From CAYJHC01 sp964369805 (lineage in GTDB: Bacteria > Bacillota > Clostridia > Peptostreptococcales > Anaerovoracaceae), in NCBI GenBank assembly GCA_964369805.1, contig CAYJFM010000013.1, positions 1 to 50,963 on the forward strand: a stretch of DNA of 50,963 bases, read 5' to 3'. Under the pieces are notes generated by a model. It ran no database searches. It worked only from the letters and a program-made list of their open reading frames with translations, and was not told the origin of the DNA. The translations under genes were made by a program, and so were the position numbers. The stretch's first letter is position 1. The number at the start of each line of letters is the position of its first letter. Shown in pieces: positions 42,313 through 50,910 of this stretch.

Positions 42313-45300
42313 TTAAATTAAAAACTCTATTCCACTTCTAAATATCTTCTGATCTTTTTCACCTAGTACATTTTTATATAAGTTTTTCCCAATTCTTTCC
42401 GAGTGTCCCATTTTACCTAAAATTCTACCATCTACAGATGTAATCCCTTCAATTGCCATATCTGAGAAGTTAGGGTTTACATTAATATCCATCGAAGGAA
42501 TGCCATCTATTCCAACATATTGTGTAGCAATCTGTCCTCTTTCAATTAACTTTTCCAACTCTTTTGGTGAGGCTACAAATCTTCCTTCGCCATGAGAAAT
42601 TGGAATGGTGTGAATATCTCCCACCTCCGTTCCTCTAAGCCATGGTGAGTGGTTGTTTATAATTCTTGTTCTCGTCAGATGTGATACATGTCTACCTATC
42701 TTATTATATGTAAGGGTTGGTGCTTCTTCGCTTTGGTCTATAATCTTTCCTTCCGTTACAAGGCCTAATTTTATTAAGGCTTGGAAACCATTGCAAATTC
42801 CAATCATCATTCCACCCCTATTATCAAGCAGGTCCATTGTCGCCTCTTTAATAATCGGATTTCTAAATATTGCAGTAATAAACTTTGCTGATCCGTCTGG
42901 CTCATCTCCGCCACTGAATCCTCCTGGTATCATTATGATCTGGCTTTCTTTAATTGCCTTTGCAAAGGACTCTATAGATGCGTTCAATCCCTCTTCAGTT
43001 AAATTCCTAATTATTTCTATTTTGCCTTCGCCACCTGCTTGATCGAAGGCTCTTTTGCTGTCCATTTCACAGTTAGTTCCTGGGAAGGCCGGTATAATTA
43101 TTTTAGGTTTTGCAACTTTTATTGCAGGTGCTTCAAGTTTTGCAACTTTCGCCTCTGGTATTATTTCTAGTTCTTCATTCTCAATAGGGCTAGTTTTAGT
43201 TGGGAAGGTTCCTTCTAGGGGCTTTGTCCATCTTTTTAAGATTTCTTTCATTGTGTATTTTTTCTGGCTTGCCCCTTGCATAATTACAACACTCTCTGCC
43301 GATGTAGTCTTTCCTATTGGTATATATGGGATGTTTTCTAAAATTTTATTCAAATCTTCATTCCCGTCTATTTCTAGCACTAATCCACCATAACTTGGTG
43401 ATACCAGTTTTTCTTCTGCAAGTCCAAGGATTTGAGCTCCAACTCTATTCCCTACTGCCATCTTAATTACTGATATAAAGATTCCTCCATGATTTATTGT
43501 GTTGGCTGATAAAACTTTTTTCTCCTCTATCAGACTCGACACTCTATTCATTATTTTTTTGAAGCTTTCAAAGCTTTGCAGCCCATCTTGTGTTTTCTTT
43601 GGTTCTATAAACACTATATGATTATTTGCTTTTTTAAATTCAGGACTAATTATATTATCTGCCTTGCCTGTTGCAACTGCAAATGAAATTAATGTTGGTG
43701 GAACCGATATGTCATTGAATGTTCCAGACATGCTGTCTTTTCCTCCTATTGAAGGTAATCCTAAGCCAATCTGTACTTTTAATGCTCCTAACAAAGCAGC
43801 CATTGGTTTAGCCCATTTTTCTTCATCGTTTCCAAGCTTTTCAAAGTACTCTTGGAAAGATAATCTAGCATCTTGGTATTTACCACCCATAGCAACTAAT
43901 TTTGTAACCGAATCAATTACTGCATAATACGCTCCATGGAAAGGGCTTTTCTCTGATAAGAAAGGATCAAATCCATAGGTCATCATCGTTGCTGTATTTG
44001 TATCACCTTCAAGTACTGGAAGCTTTGCAGCCATTCCTACAGCAGGTGTTAATTGATACTTTCCGCCTAAAGGCATTAGAACTGACCCCGCACCTATTGT
44101 ACTGTCGAAGTTTTCAATTAAACCTTTTTTGCTACAGCAATTTAGATTCTCTATTGCCTCCTCCATTGTTTTTATTTCCTGAGTAGCCCCATAGTTATCT
44201 GGTTGTTTAACCTTCACTCTAGCTTCTTGTGAAGCTCCATTTGTTTCAAGGAATTCTCTAGATATATCTAGAATTCTCTCACCTCTCCACTCCATGACAA
44301 CTCTACCATTGTCTGTAATCTCTGCAACTACAGTAGCTTCTAAATTTTCTTCATCTGCAAAAGCAATGAATTTTTTTAAGTTTTCTTTTTCTATAACAAC
44401 AGCCATTCGTTCTTGAGATTCTGAAATAGCTAACTCTGTCCCATCTAGCCCATCATACTTCTTTGGCACTGCATCTAAGTTTATATGTAGGCTATCTGCA
44501 AGTTCACCAACTGCTACTGATACGCCGCCAGCTCCAAAGTCATTACATCTTTTTATTAATGTGGAAACTTCATTTCTTCTAAACATTCTTTGAATGTTTC
44601 GCTCTACAGGAGGGTTACCTTTTTGAACTTCAGAAGAACAATCCATTGTTGACTCCTCTGTATGCTCTTTAGAAGAACCAGTTGCTCCCCCAACTCCATC
44701 TCTTCCTGTTCTGCCTCCAAGTAAGACAACTATGTCTCCTGGGCATGGCTTTTCTCTAACTACATTAGCTGCTGGGGCTGCACCAATTACTGCCCCCACT
44801 TCCATTCTCTTTGCCACATAACCTGGGTGGTATATTTCATCTACCTGGCCAGTGGCTAACCCAATTTGATTACCGTAAGAACTATATCCTCTCGCCGCTT
44901 CCTTTGTGATTTTGCTCTGTGGTAGTTTTCCTGGTATTGTTTTGCTAATAGGTGTTCTTGGGTCTGCTGAGCCTGTTACTCTCATAGCTTGATATACATA
45001 TGAACGCCCTGATAGTGGGTCTCGGATTGCTCCTCCAAGGCATGTTGCTGCCCCCCCAAATGGTTCAATTTCTGTTGGGTGATTATGAGTTTCATTTTTG
45101 AACATCACAAGCCAGTCTTCTTCTTTTCCGTTTACATCTGCTTTTACTTTAATGCTGCACGCATTTATTTCTTCAGATTCATCTATATCTGTCACAATTC
45201 CATTCATTTTAATGTATTTTGCGCCAATTGTGCCCATATCCATTAAGGATACTTTCTTTTTCTTTGCTGAGTACACTTCATTTCGAATTTTAAGATAGTC

Positions 45301-46086
45301 ATCAAATGCACTTTTTACAATTTGGCTATACTTTGTTTCATCAAAAAATATCGCATTTAGTTCTGTGAAAAATGTTGTATGTCTACAGTGGTCTGACCAA
45401 TATGTGTCAATTACTTTTAGTTCTGTCTCACTTGGGTCTCTCTTTTCTTCTTTAGCAAAATAAGTATGAATATGTTTTAAATCTTCAATGCTCATTGCAA
45501 AGCCTTGTTCTGTTCTAAAGGATCTAAGTTCTTCATCAGACATTTTGATGAATCCTTCCCATGTTTTTACACTTTCTGGTACGCTAGTAATCATGTCTAG
45601 AGTTTCTGGCTTTTCTATAGTTGCCTGTCTTGAGTCAACTGGATTTATTAAGAAATCTAAGATTGCACTCTTTTGGTTTTCGCTAATTTCTCCTTCAATA
45701 TAGAAGACCCTAGCAAACTTAACGATTGGATCTAAAGATGGGTTTATTAACTTTATACATTGGCACGCTGAATCAGCCCTTTGATCATATTGGCCAGGCA
45801 GATATTCTACCGCAACTAAAATGTTTTTATGTAATCCTTCATTAAAAGCAGTTTCCAACTCTATTGGCATGTTTTCTTCATACACAAAGTCTATTGGCGC
45901 TTCTGAGAAGATTCCAGTTATAGCCTTTGCAAAGGTATCTTCATCTACATGGCTGATGTCATACCTGTTAAACACTCTAACATTTTCAATTTTTTTCATC
46001 CCAAGGTTTCCTTTAAGCTCCCTTAGTATCCCTTGTGCTTCCACATTAAAGCCTGGTTTTTTTTCTACAAAAATTCTCTTTATCAT
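42313..46086 (-). CDS. purL: Phosphoribosylformylglycinamidine synthase, single-chain
   Basis: 1257 residues, PurL and PurQ fused as in many clostridia, so no purS or purQ is needed. Synthase blocks include YWSDHCRHTTF, HNHPTEIEPFGGAATCLGGAIRDPLSGR, NDFGAGGVSVAVGELADSL and LPSIGGKDSMSGTF. The C-terminal glutaminase (from about 1000) starts IIIPAFPGTNCEMDS, with the nucleophile Cys in GICNGFQALIKLG and His/Glu in ISHGEGRF. It converts FGAR to FGAM. First gene of the purine operon. Confidence 0.97.
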   Translation of the reverse strand: MIKRIFVEKKPGFNVEAQGILRELKGNLGMKKIENVRVFNRYDISHVDEDTFAKAITGIFSEAPIDFVYEENMPIELETAFNEGLHKNILVAVEYLPGQYDQRADSACQCIKLINPSLDPIVKFARVFYIEGEISENQKSAILDFLINPVDSRQATIEKPETLDMITSVPESVKTWEGFIKMSDEELRSFRTEQGFAMSIEDLKHIHTYFAKEEKRDPSETELKVIDTYWSDHCRHTTFFTELNAIFFDETKYSQIVKSAFDDYLKIRNEVYSAKKKKVSLMDMGTIGAKYIKMNGIVTDIDESEEINACSIKVKADVNGKEEDWLVMFKNETHNHPTEIEPFGGAATCLGGAIRDPLSGRSYVYQAMRVTGSADPRTPISKTIPGKLPQSKITKEAARGYSSYGNQIGLATGQVDEIYHPGYVAKRMEVGAVIGAAPAANVVREKPCPGDIVVLLGGRTGRDGVGGATGSSKEHTEESTMDCSSEVQKGNPPVERNIQRMFRRNEVSTLIKRCNDFGAGGVSVAVGELADSLHINLDAVPKKYDGLDGTELAISESQERMAVVIEKENLKKFIAFADEENLEATVVAEITDNGRVVMEWRGERILDISREFLETNGASQEARVKVKQPDNYGATQEIKTMEEAIENLNCCSKKGLIENFDSTIGAGSVLMPLGGKYQLTPAVGMAAKLPVLEGDTNTATMMTYGFDPFLSEKSPFHGAYYAVIDSVTKLVAMGGKYQDARLSFQEYFEKLGNDEEKWAKPMAALLGALKVQIGLGLPSIGGKDSMSGTFNDISVPPTLISFAVATGKADNIISPEFKKANNHIVFIEPKKTQDGLQSFESFKKIMNRVSSLIEEKKVLSANTINHGGIFISVIKMAVGNRVGAQILGLAEEKLVSPSYGGLVLEIDGNEDLNKILENIPYIPIGKTTSAESVVIMQGASQKKYTMKEILKRWTKPLEGTFPTKTSPIENEELEIIPEAKVAKLEAPAIKVAKPKIIIPAFPGTNCEMDSKRAFDQAGGEGKIEIIRNLTEEGLNASIESFAKAIKESQIIMIPGGFSGGDEPDGSAKFITAIFRNPIIKEATMDLLDNRGGMMIGICNGFQALIKLGLVTEGKIIDQSEEAPTLTYNKIGRHVSHLTRTRIINNHSPWLRGTEVGDIHTIPISHGEGRFVASPKELEKLIERGQIATQYVGIDGIPSMDINVNPNFSDMAIEGITSVDGRILGKMGHSERIGKNLYKNVLGEKDQKIFRSGIEFLI

Positions 46087-46657
46087 TTTTCCCTCTTTTA
46101 TTTTTCTTGATATTTCGTTTTCACTTTTGTCTTCAAATAGTTATTGTGTGTTCATTGATTTAATATGTTTGTATAAGTTACATTTTACATAACCTGCTTG
46201 CGTATAAGCCGCATCTTAGCTTCCTTAGTTTACAATCTTTTTTTAGTAAAATCTGTTTTATTCTTATTTTTTCCTTAAATTCACTTATTTAATTTTCTTA
46301 TATTTCGTTTCATATCGAACTTTTTACTCTTCATTCTCTTATTTTGTTTGGATTTTTTATTTATCCTCTCTTTTAATATGTTCTAGTTTGTAGAAAAGCA
46401 CTTATTTAAGATTTTTTTTGTTTATTTTGCTTTTAATTAGTTTCTTCTAACTTTTCCACTAATAGATGTTCCATTTCAATCAATACTATATGTTGTATAT
46501 TTCTTTTCTATTTTTACATTTTCTCTACTTTATGTGGATTTTATATTCTTTTTTTACGCATTTTTTGTGTCTTTTGTTGATATAATTCGTGCAATTTTTG
46601 TATAATTAAAATTAAGTAAATATGTGTTATTTCCAGAAAATAAATTAGGAGGACAAA
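46087..46657. other. Divergent promoter region, purL / AOR cluster
   Basis: This 571-bp, very AT-rich region separates the divergent purine and AOR operons. I see no gene. A motif TATTTCGTTT occurs at about 46110 and 46300, and CATATCGAACTTT at 46311-46323 weakly resembles a PurR box, but neither is convincing. No purine riboswitch core is visible before purL. Confidence 0.5.
46577..46606 (+). promoter_or_regulatory. Sigma-A promoter of the AOR operon
   Basis: TTGATA (46577-46582) and TATAAT (46601-46606) with an 18-bp spacer. It leaves a leader of about 45 nt before AGGAGG and the ferredoxin ATG. Confidence 0.65.
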
Positions 46658-47050
46658 ATGGCAATTAAAAGACTAAAATTCAAAAAAGACCTTTGTATAG
46701 GCTGCCAATTATGTATGCAAGCTTGTTCAGCTATGCATGAAGATGAGATCAACTTATCTAAATCAAGAATAAAAATCGAAACTTATTATAAGGATAAGCA
46801 AATCTTTATTGACAAACACATCTGTATTCTTTGCGGAAAATGTGCAAAAGAATGTCCAGTGGACGCTATTACAATGGATACCCAAATCAGAGTAGACAAC
46901 GATGCATGCATCGGTTGTGGACTTTGTGCTGACGTATGCCCTGCTCACGTTGTAGAAATGAGAGATGAAAAACCAATCATCTGTGACACATGTGACGGTA
47001 AGCCTTCTTGCGTAGAAACTTGCCCACATAAAGCATTAACATTTGCATAA
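46658..47050 (+). CDS. Four-cluster ferredoxin, AOR electron-transfer subunit
   Basis: 130 residues with four Cys sets for [4Fe-4S] clusters: CIGCQLCMQAC (residues 13-23), CILCGKCAKECP, CIGCGLCADVCP and CDTCDGKPSCVETCP. This is the layout of polyferredoxin subunits that pass electrons from tungsten aldehyde oxidoreductases and formate dehydrogenases. It lies 18 bp before the AOR gene and is transcribed with it. AGGAGG lies a few bases before the ATG. Confidence 0.92.
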   Translation: MAIKRLKFKKDLCIGCQLCMQACSAMHEDEINLSKSRIKIETYYKDKQIFIDKHICILCGKCAKECPVDAITMDTQIRVDNDACIGCGLCADVCPAHVVEMRDEKPIICDTCDGKPSCVETCPHKALTFA

Positions 47051-47068
47051 GAGTAGGAGGGAAATCAT

Positions 47069-48826
47069 ATGTTAGGATATCAAAATAAAGTATTAAGAAT
47101 CGACTGTAAAAACAGAGAACACTCAACTGAGCCACTAAGAATGGATTGGGCAAAGCAATATCTAGGATCAAAAGGACTTTCTATTAAGTATATGTACGAA
47201 GAACTAGCTCCTGGAATCGATGCTTTAGGACCAGAGAACAAACTTATTCTTATGACAGGCCCACTTAACGGAACAACTGTTCCTTGCTCAGGTAAACTAT
47301 CTGTAGCAGCTAAATCACCAGCTACAGGAACAATGAATGACTGCTCAATCGGCGGACATGTTGGAAATAAAATCAAATATGCTGGTTATGACACTATAAT
47401 CTTCGAAGATATTTCTGAAGATCCAATCTACGTTATAATCGACAATGATAAAATAGCATTTAAAGACGCTTCTCACCTATGGGGAAAAGATGCTCATGAA
47501 GCTGAAGGAATTCTTTCAGAGCAATACGGAAAAGAAGCAAGCGTTATGTGTATCGGACCTGCAGGTGAAAACTTATTAGGTACTGCATGTATCAACACTG
47601 ACTACTACAGACAAGCTGGAAGAGGCGGAATTGGTGCTGTAATGGGAAGCAAAAAAATCAAAGCTATCGTTATAATAGGTAGTGGTGGTCTAAAAATCAA
47701 TGACCCTAAAAACACAATACCAGCAATTTCTAAGATCCTTAGAGAAGACTGTGGTTCAGAAGATTACGAATTCATCTTCACTGATGGTACAACTGCCTTC
47801 CTAGAAGCTTGTAACGATGGTGGAATCCTTCCAAAAAACAACTTCCAAGACGCAACAGATGCTGACTGGACAGAATATAACGGCGAAGTTCTTATCAAAC
47901 ACAGAAAAGGTAAGAGAGGCTGCGGAAGCTGTGGTCTAGGATGTGGTAACTTCCTGGAAATCGATGACGCTGTTTGTGAAGGTCCAGAATACGAATCAAT
48001 CGCTGTAGCTGGTCCAAACGCTGGCATCAAAGACCCATACCATATCGTAAAGTTCAATCAAGTTTGTGATGAAATGGGTATTGATACAATTTCTGGCGGA
48101 GACATCATTTGCTACGCAATGGAAATGACAGAGAAAGGTGTTCACGACTTTGGAATCAAATTCGGTGACGCTGACAAGATGATCGAATATGTAAGATTAA
48201 TGGCTAGAAGAGAAGGCGTTGGTGCTGATTTAGCTCTTGGGGTTAAAGGTCTTGTTGAAAAATATGGCGGTGAAGATTTCGCTCTACATGTTAAAGGGTT
48301 AGAGTATCCACAATATGAACCAAGAGGTTCATGGGGAATGTCGGTTTGCTACGCTGTATCTGACAGAGGAGCTTGCCACATGAGAGCTTACGCTCCAAAC
48401 GAAGAAGTTTTCACAACAAACATCCCTCCATACCAATCAGAAGGTAAAGGCGAAATGGTTAAAGGTCTAGGAACATATAATGCTGTTAAATTCTCTATGT
48501 GTATCTGCGACTTCTGGGGATTATCTCTAGAAACTATGGCTGAAGTAATGACACTTGTAACTGGTGAAGAATTCACTCCAGAGCAAATGGAAGAAATCGG
48601 AGTTAGAGTTCTAAACATTGGTAGAGCATTTAACCAAAGAGAAGGCTTCACAAGAAAAGACGATACAATTCCAAAGAGACTTGTAAACGAAGCATTAGAA
48701 AATGGACCAGCAGCAGGACAAAAAATTCCTCAAGCTGAATTCGATAGAATGCTAAGCGATTACTATGCTTGCATGGGATGGACAGATGATGGAACTCTTC
48801 CACAAGAGCTTCTAGACACTCTATAA
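47069..48826 (+). CDS. aor: Aldehyde ferredoxin oxidoreductase, tungsten-dependent
   Basis: 585 residues, near the family norm. The N-terminal pterin-binding domain has GPLNGTTVPCSGKLSVAAKSPATG and GRGGIGAVMGSKKIKAIV. The [4Fe-4S] site is CGSCGLGC (about residues 285-295) with a late Cys in MCICDFWG. The family reversibly oxidises aldehydes to acids with ferredoxin as acceptor, using a tungsten bis-pyranopterin. In an amino acid fermenter it would handle aldehydes from 2-oxoacids. Third positions are richer in C than in neighbouring genes, a sign of high expression. Followed by a strong terminator. Confidence 0.95.
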   Translation: MLGYQNKVLRIDCKNREHSTEPLRMDWAKQYLGSKGLSIKYMYEELAPGIDALGPENKLILMTGPLNGTTVPCSGKLSVAAKSPATGTMNDCSIGGHVGNKIKYAGYDTIIFEDISEDPIYVIIDNDKIAFKDASHLWGKDAHEAEGILSEQYGKEASVMCIGPAGENLLGTACINTDYYRQAGRGGIGAVMGSKKIKAIVIIGSGGLKINDPKNTIPAISKILREDCGSEDYEFIFTDGTTAFLEACNDGGILPKNNFQDATDADWTEYNGEVLIKHRKGKRGCGSCGLGCGNFLEIDDAVCEGPEYESIAVAGPNAGIKDPYHIVKFNQVCDEMGIDTISGGDIICYAMEMTEKGVHDFGIKFGDADKMIEYVRLMARREGVGADLALGVKGLVEKYGGEDFALHVKGLEYPQYEPRGSWGMSVCYAVSDRGACHMRAYAPNEEVFTTNIPPYQSEGKGEMVKGLGTYNAVKFSMCICDFWGLSLETMAEVMTLVTGEEFTPEQMEEIGVRVLNIGRAFNQREGFTRKDDTIPKRLVNEALENGPAAGQKIPQAEFDRMLSDYYACMGWTDDGTLPQELLDTL

Positions 48827-48845
48827 AATTCTAAATTGAAATTAT

Positions 48846-48878
48846 TAGACACATCCTATGGGTGTGTCTAGTTTTTTT
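48846..48878 (+). terminator. Terminator after the AOR gene
   Basis: TAGACACATCC (48846-48856) pairs with GGGTGTGTCTA (48860-48870) around a 3-nt loop; a run of seven T follows. Confidence 0.9.
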
Positions 48879-48946
48879 GTAAATTATTCTGTATAATATA
48901 GTAGATGTGTGCAAATGTATGCACTTAACGCATTAAAATAATTATG

Positions 48947-48977
48947 GCAATACCTTGCTTTAAAAGGTGTTGCACCT
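48947..48977 (+). promoter_or_regulatory. Overlapping alternative hairpins before the MoaD-like gene
   Basis: GCAATACCTT (48947-48956) can pair perfectly with AAGGTGTTGC (48964-48973). The right arm can instead form AGGTG-TTG-CACCT (48965-48977). The two cannot form together. They lie just before the ribosome site, so translational control is possible but unproven. Confidence 0.4.
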
Positions 48978-48993
48978 AATGAAAGGAAAAACT

Positions 48994-49239
48994 ATGAGAG
49001 TTCTAATAACTTTAAGAGGGCCTCTTCTCAAAAAAGGTTTTCTAGACGGGGAAAAAGAAAAATATTTTGAATTCCCTGAAGGAACTACCTGCGGAGAAGC
49101 TCTAAACTTAGTTGGTATTGACTGGGCTAATATACCTGTATTTGGTTTTGTAGCAGTTAATAACATGAGAGTAATGATTGATACAGAGCTTAAAGACGGT
49201 GATGTTTTAAAAGCTTATCCACAAATTAGTGGAGGTTAA
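48994..49239 (+). CDS. MoaD/ThiS-like ubiquitin-fold protein
   Basis: 81 residues from the ATG at 48994, which has AAAGGA upstream; the longer frame from 48967 starts with GTG and adds nine unlikely residues. The beta-grasp fold begins MRVLITLRGPL and ends with the characteristic Gly-Gly (YPQISGG), the site of adenylation and thiocarboxylation. Such proteins donate sulfur for molybdopterin or tungstopterin. Next to the tungsten AOR, a role in its cofactor synthesis is likely. There is no MoaE or activating enzyme in the window. Confidence 0.85.
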   Translation: MRVLITLRGPLLKKGFLDGEKEKYFEFPEGTTCGEALNLVGIDWANIPVFGFVAVNNMRVMIDTELKDGDVLKAYPQISGG

Positions 49240-49247
49240 GGAGAAAT

Positions 49248-50411
49248 ATGATAATTAAACAGAAAAAAAGAGGATTTATTTGTACTACAGCTCATCCTAT
49301 TGGCTGTAAAAAGAATATTGAGAATCAAATAAACTTTGTTAAAGATAACGGGGTTTACGAAGGGCCACAGAATGTACTTGTAATAGGCTGCTCAACAGGC
49401 TACGGTCTTGCTTCTAGAATTTCACTAGCCTTTGGTGCTGGTGCAAAAACACTAGGTGTTTCTTTCGAGAAAGAGCCTACCGAAAAAAAACCTGCCTCTG
49501 CAGGTTGGTACAATAATAGAGCCTTTGACCTTGCTTGTGAGGAGGCTGGGATTTATTCTAAGACTGTAGATGCAGATGCATTCTCTTCAGCTACAAAGGC
49601 AGATATTGTTAATTTAATTAAAGAAGATCTAGGGCAAATTGATATGCTAGTTTACAGTCTAGCTTCACCGAAGAGAAGCCTAGATGATGGCAGCAGCTAC
49701 ATGTCAGCTATCAAGCCAATTGGTTGTGATTTTTCAAACAAGTCCGTGAACCTTGCTACCAATGAAATTATAGACGCTTCCTTTGAACCAGCATCAGAAG
49801 ATGAAATTGCAAACACAGTTAAGGTTATGGGCGGTGAAGATTGGGAGCTTTGGGTTGATCTTCTAAAAAGCGAAGGATTATTAGCAAATGGCTTTAAAAC
49901 TATGGCTTATTCCTATCTGGGACCTGAAGTAACTCACCCGATTTATATGAATGGTACCATTGGGCAGGCAAAGAAGCACCTTAAAGAAACATCTGACAAG
50001 TTAAGCCAAGAGCTAGCAAGTATTGATGGCAGCTCATTTATTGCTATAAACAAAGCCGTTGTTACTCAAGCTAGCAGCGCAATTCCTGTTGTACCTTTAT
50101 ACATTTCTATCCTATTTAAGGTTATGAAAGATAAAGGGCTACATGAAGATTGTATCATGCAAATGCACAGAATGTTCAAAACCTACTATGATGGTAGTGT
50201 TATTATTGATGATCAGGGTTATGTAAGGATGGACGACTGGGAAATGAGAAATGATGTCCAAGAAGCAGTATCTCAAGCCTGGACTACAATCACCACAGAA
50301 TCCCTTGCAAATGATACAGATATTGCAAGTTTCCACACAGACTTTGATAATCTATTTGGGTTTAATGTTCCTGGAATAGACTATGATGAAGACGTTTCTA
50401 CAGTACTATAA
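49248..50411 (+). CDS. fabV: Trans-2-enoyl-CoA reductase / enoyl-ACP reductase FabV
   Basis: 387 residues, about the family length. The Rossmann loop is VIGCSTGYGLASRISLAFGAG. DMLVYSLASPKR and the catalytic Y-x8-K motif IYMNGTIGQAKKHL follow, as in FabV/TER. The enzyme reduces trans-2-enoyl-CoA or -ACP with NADH. In butyrate-forming anaerobes TER completes crotonyl-CoA to butyryl-CoA; as FabV it serves fatty acid synthesis. Sequence alone does not decide. It follows the MoaD-like gene by 8 bp, an unexpected partner. Confidence 0.94.
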   Translation: MIIKQKKRGFICTTAHPIGCKKNIENQINFVKDNGVYEGPQNVLVIGCSTGYGLASRISLAFGAGAKTLGVSFEKEPTEKKPASAGWYNNRAFDLACEEAGIYSKTVDADAFSSATKADIVNLIKEDLGQIDMLVYSLASPKRSLDDGSSYMSAIKPIGCDFSNKSVNLATNEIIDASFEPASEDEIANTVKVMGGEDWELWVDLLKSEGLLANGFKTMAYSYLGPEVTHPIYMNGTIGQAKKHLKETSDKLSQELASIDGSSFIAINKAVVTQASSAIPVVPLYISILFKVMKDKGLHEDCIMQMHRMFKTYYDGSVIIDDQGYVRMDDWEMRNDVQEAVSQAWTTITTESLANDTDIASFHTDFDNLFGFNVPGIDYDEDVSTVL

Positions 50412-50450
50412 GTGTCAGTGACTTTTCAAATATCTATTACTAAGTGCACT

Positions 50451-50486
50451 ATTCCTCCTGTGAGTAAATCCAGGGGGAATTTTTTA
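50451..50486 (+). terminator. Terminator after fabV
   Basis: ATTCCTCCTG (50451-50460) pairs with CAGGGGGAAT (50471-50480, one G-T pair) around a 10-nt loop, with a T run following. Confidence 0.85.
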
Positions 50487-50488
50487 TA

Positions 50489-50541
50489 ACAAAAAAGAAA
50501 AAGGGGCCGATGTTTAACATCAACCCTCAATATATATAATG
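50489..50541 (-). repeat. 53-bp terminator-like repeat, copy 1
   Basis: Identical, base for base, to 50911-50963. On the minus strand it contains a 9-bp hairpin (GGGTTGATG / CATCGGCCC, loop TTAAA) followed by CTTTTTCTTTTTT, so it can act as a terminator. Upstream on the minus strand lies TCTTCTAA, also present before the terminators of the candidate RNAs A and B, and a GTTTGAC/GTCAAAC dyad near 50585. Confidence 0.8.
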
Positions 50542-50626
50542 TGATTTTAGAAGACTTTTTTAATTTGACTGTCTAATTGTTTGACCGTCAAACTTATTAT
50601 GCCACATACTCAACCATTTGTACCTA

Positions 50627-50650
50627 CCCGCCATGGGTAGTTTTTTTATT
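50627..50650 (+). terminator. Plus-strand terminator-like hairpin
   Basis: CTACCC and GGGTAG form a 6-bp stem around GCCAT, followed by a run of seven T. Its gene is not obvious; it may be a backup for fabV or end a short plus-strand transcript. Confidence 0.6.
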
Positions 50651-50659
50651 TTTTCATAA

Positions 50660-50809
50660 GAAAAAGGAAACGGAGCCATTATTGACCCCGTTTTAGAAGA
50701 TTATGAAATTTTTATTTTAAGACGTTGTTTGGGAGTACGTCTTTGACTAACAAGTTTATTCTACACTTATTTAATGATGCATTACTGAAAGTTCTGTGAT
50801 TGTTTTATG
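50660..50809 (-). ncRNA. Candidate small structured RNA, copy B
   Basis: Same order of parts as copy A at 29449-29601: CATAAAAC, TTGTTAGTCAAAGA, a 7-bp hairpin (50719-50743) with loop ACTCCCAAACA, the AU-rich linker ending AATCTTCTAA, and a terminator hairpin (50668-50693) followed by CCTTTTTC. No coding gene lies downstream on this strand before fabV, which runs the other way, so a cis-acting leader is unlikely for this copy. Confidence 0.6.
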
Positions 50810-50910
50810 TTTTTGCTTTTCTTTTAAAGTTTCTCTATCTGCTCTCTTTTCACTATCTCACCTATTCACCCTAATGCTCCATGGCTGCCAGGATACTTGC
50901 TTTAGGGGAT

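Noticed and set aside
46311..46323. PurR-box-like motif before purL
   Set aside because: Two mismatches to the B. subtilis consensus, no clear second box at proper spacing, and no evidence for PurR in this organism.
46087..46400. Purine riboswitch before purL
   Set aside because: The conserved loop sequences and P1 stem of the family are not present on the minus strand.
47080..48651. Antisense open frames within the AOR gene
   Set aside because: Shadow frames caused by the codon bias of the highly expressed AOR gene; no ribosome sites.
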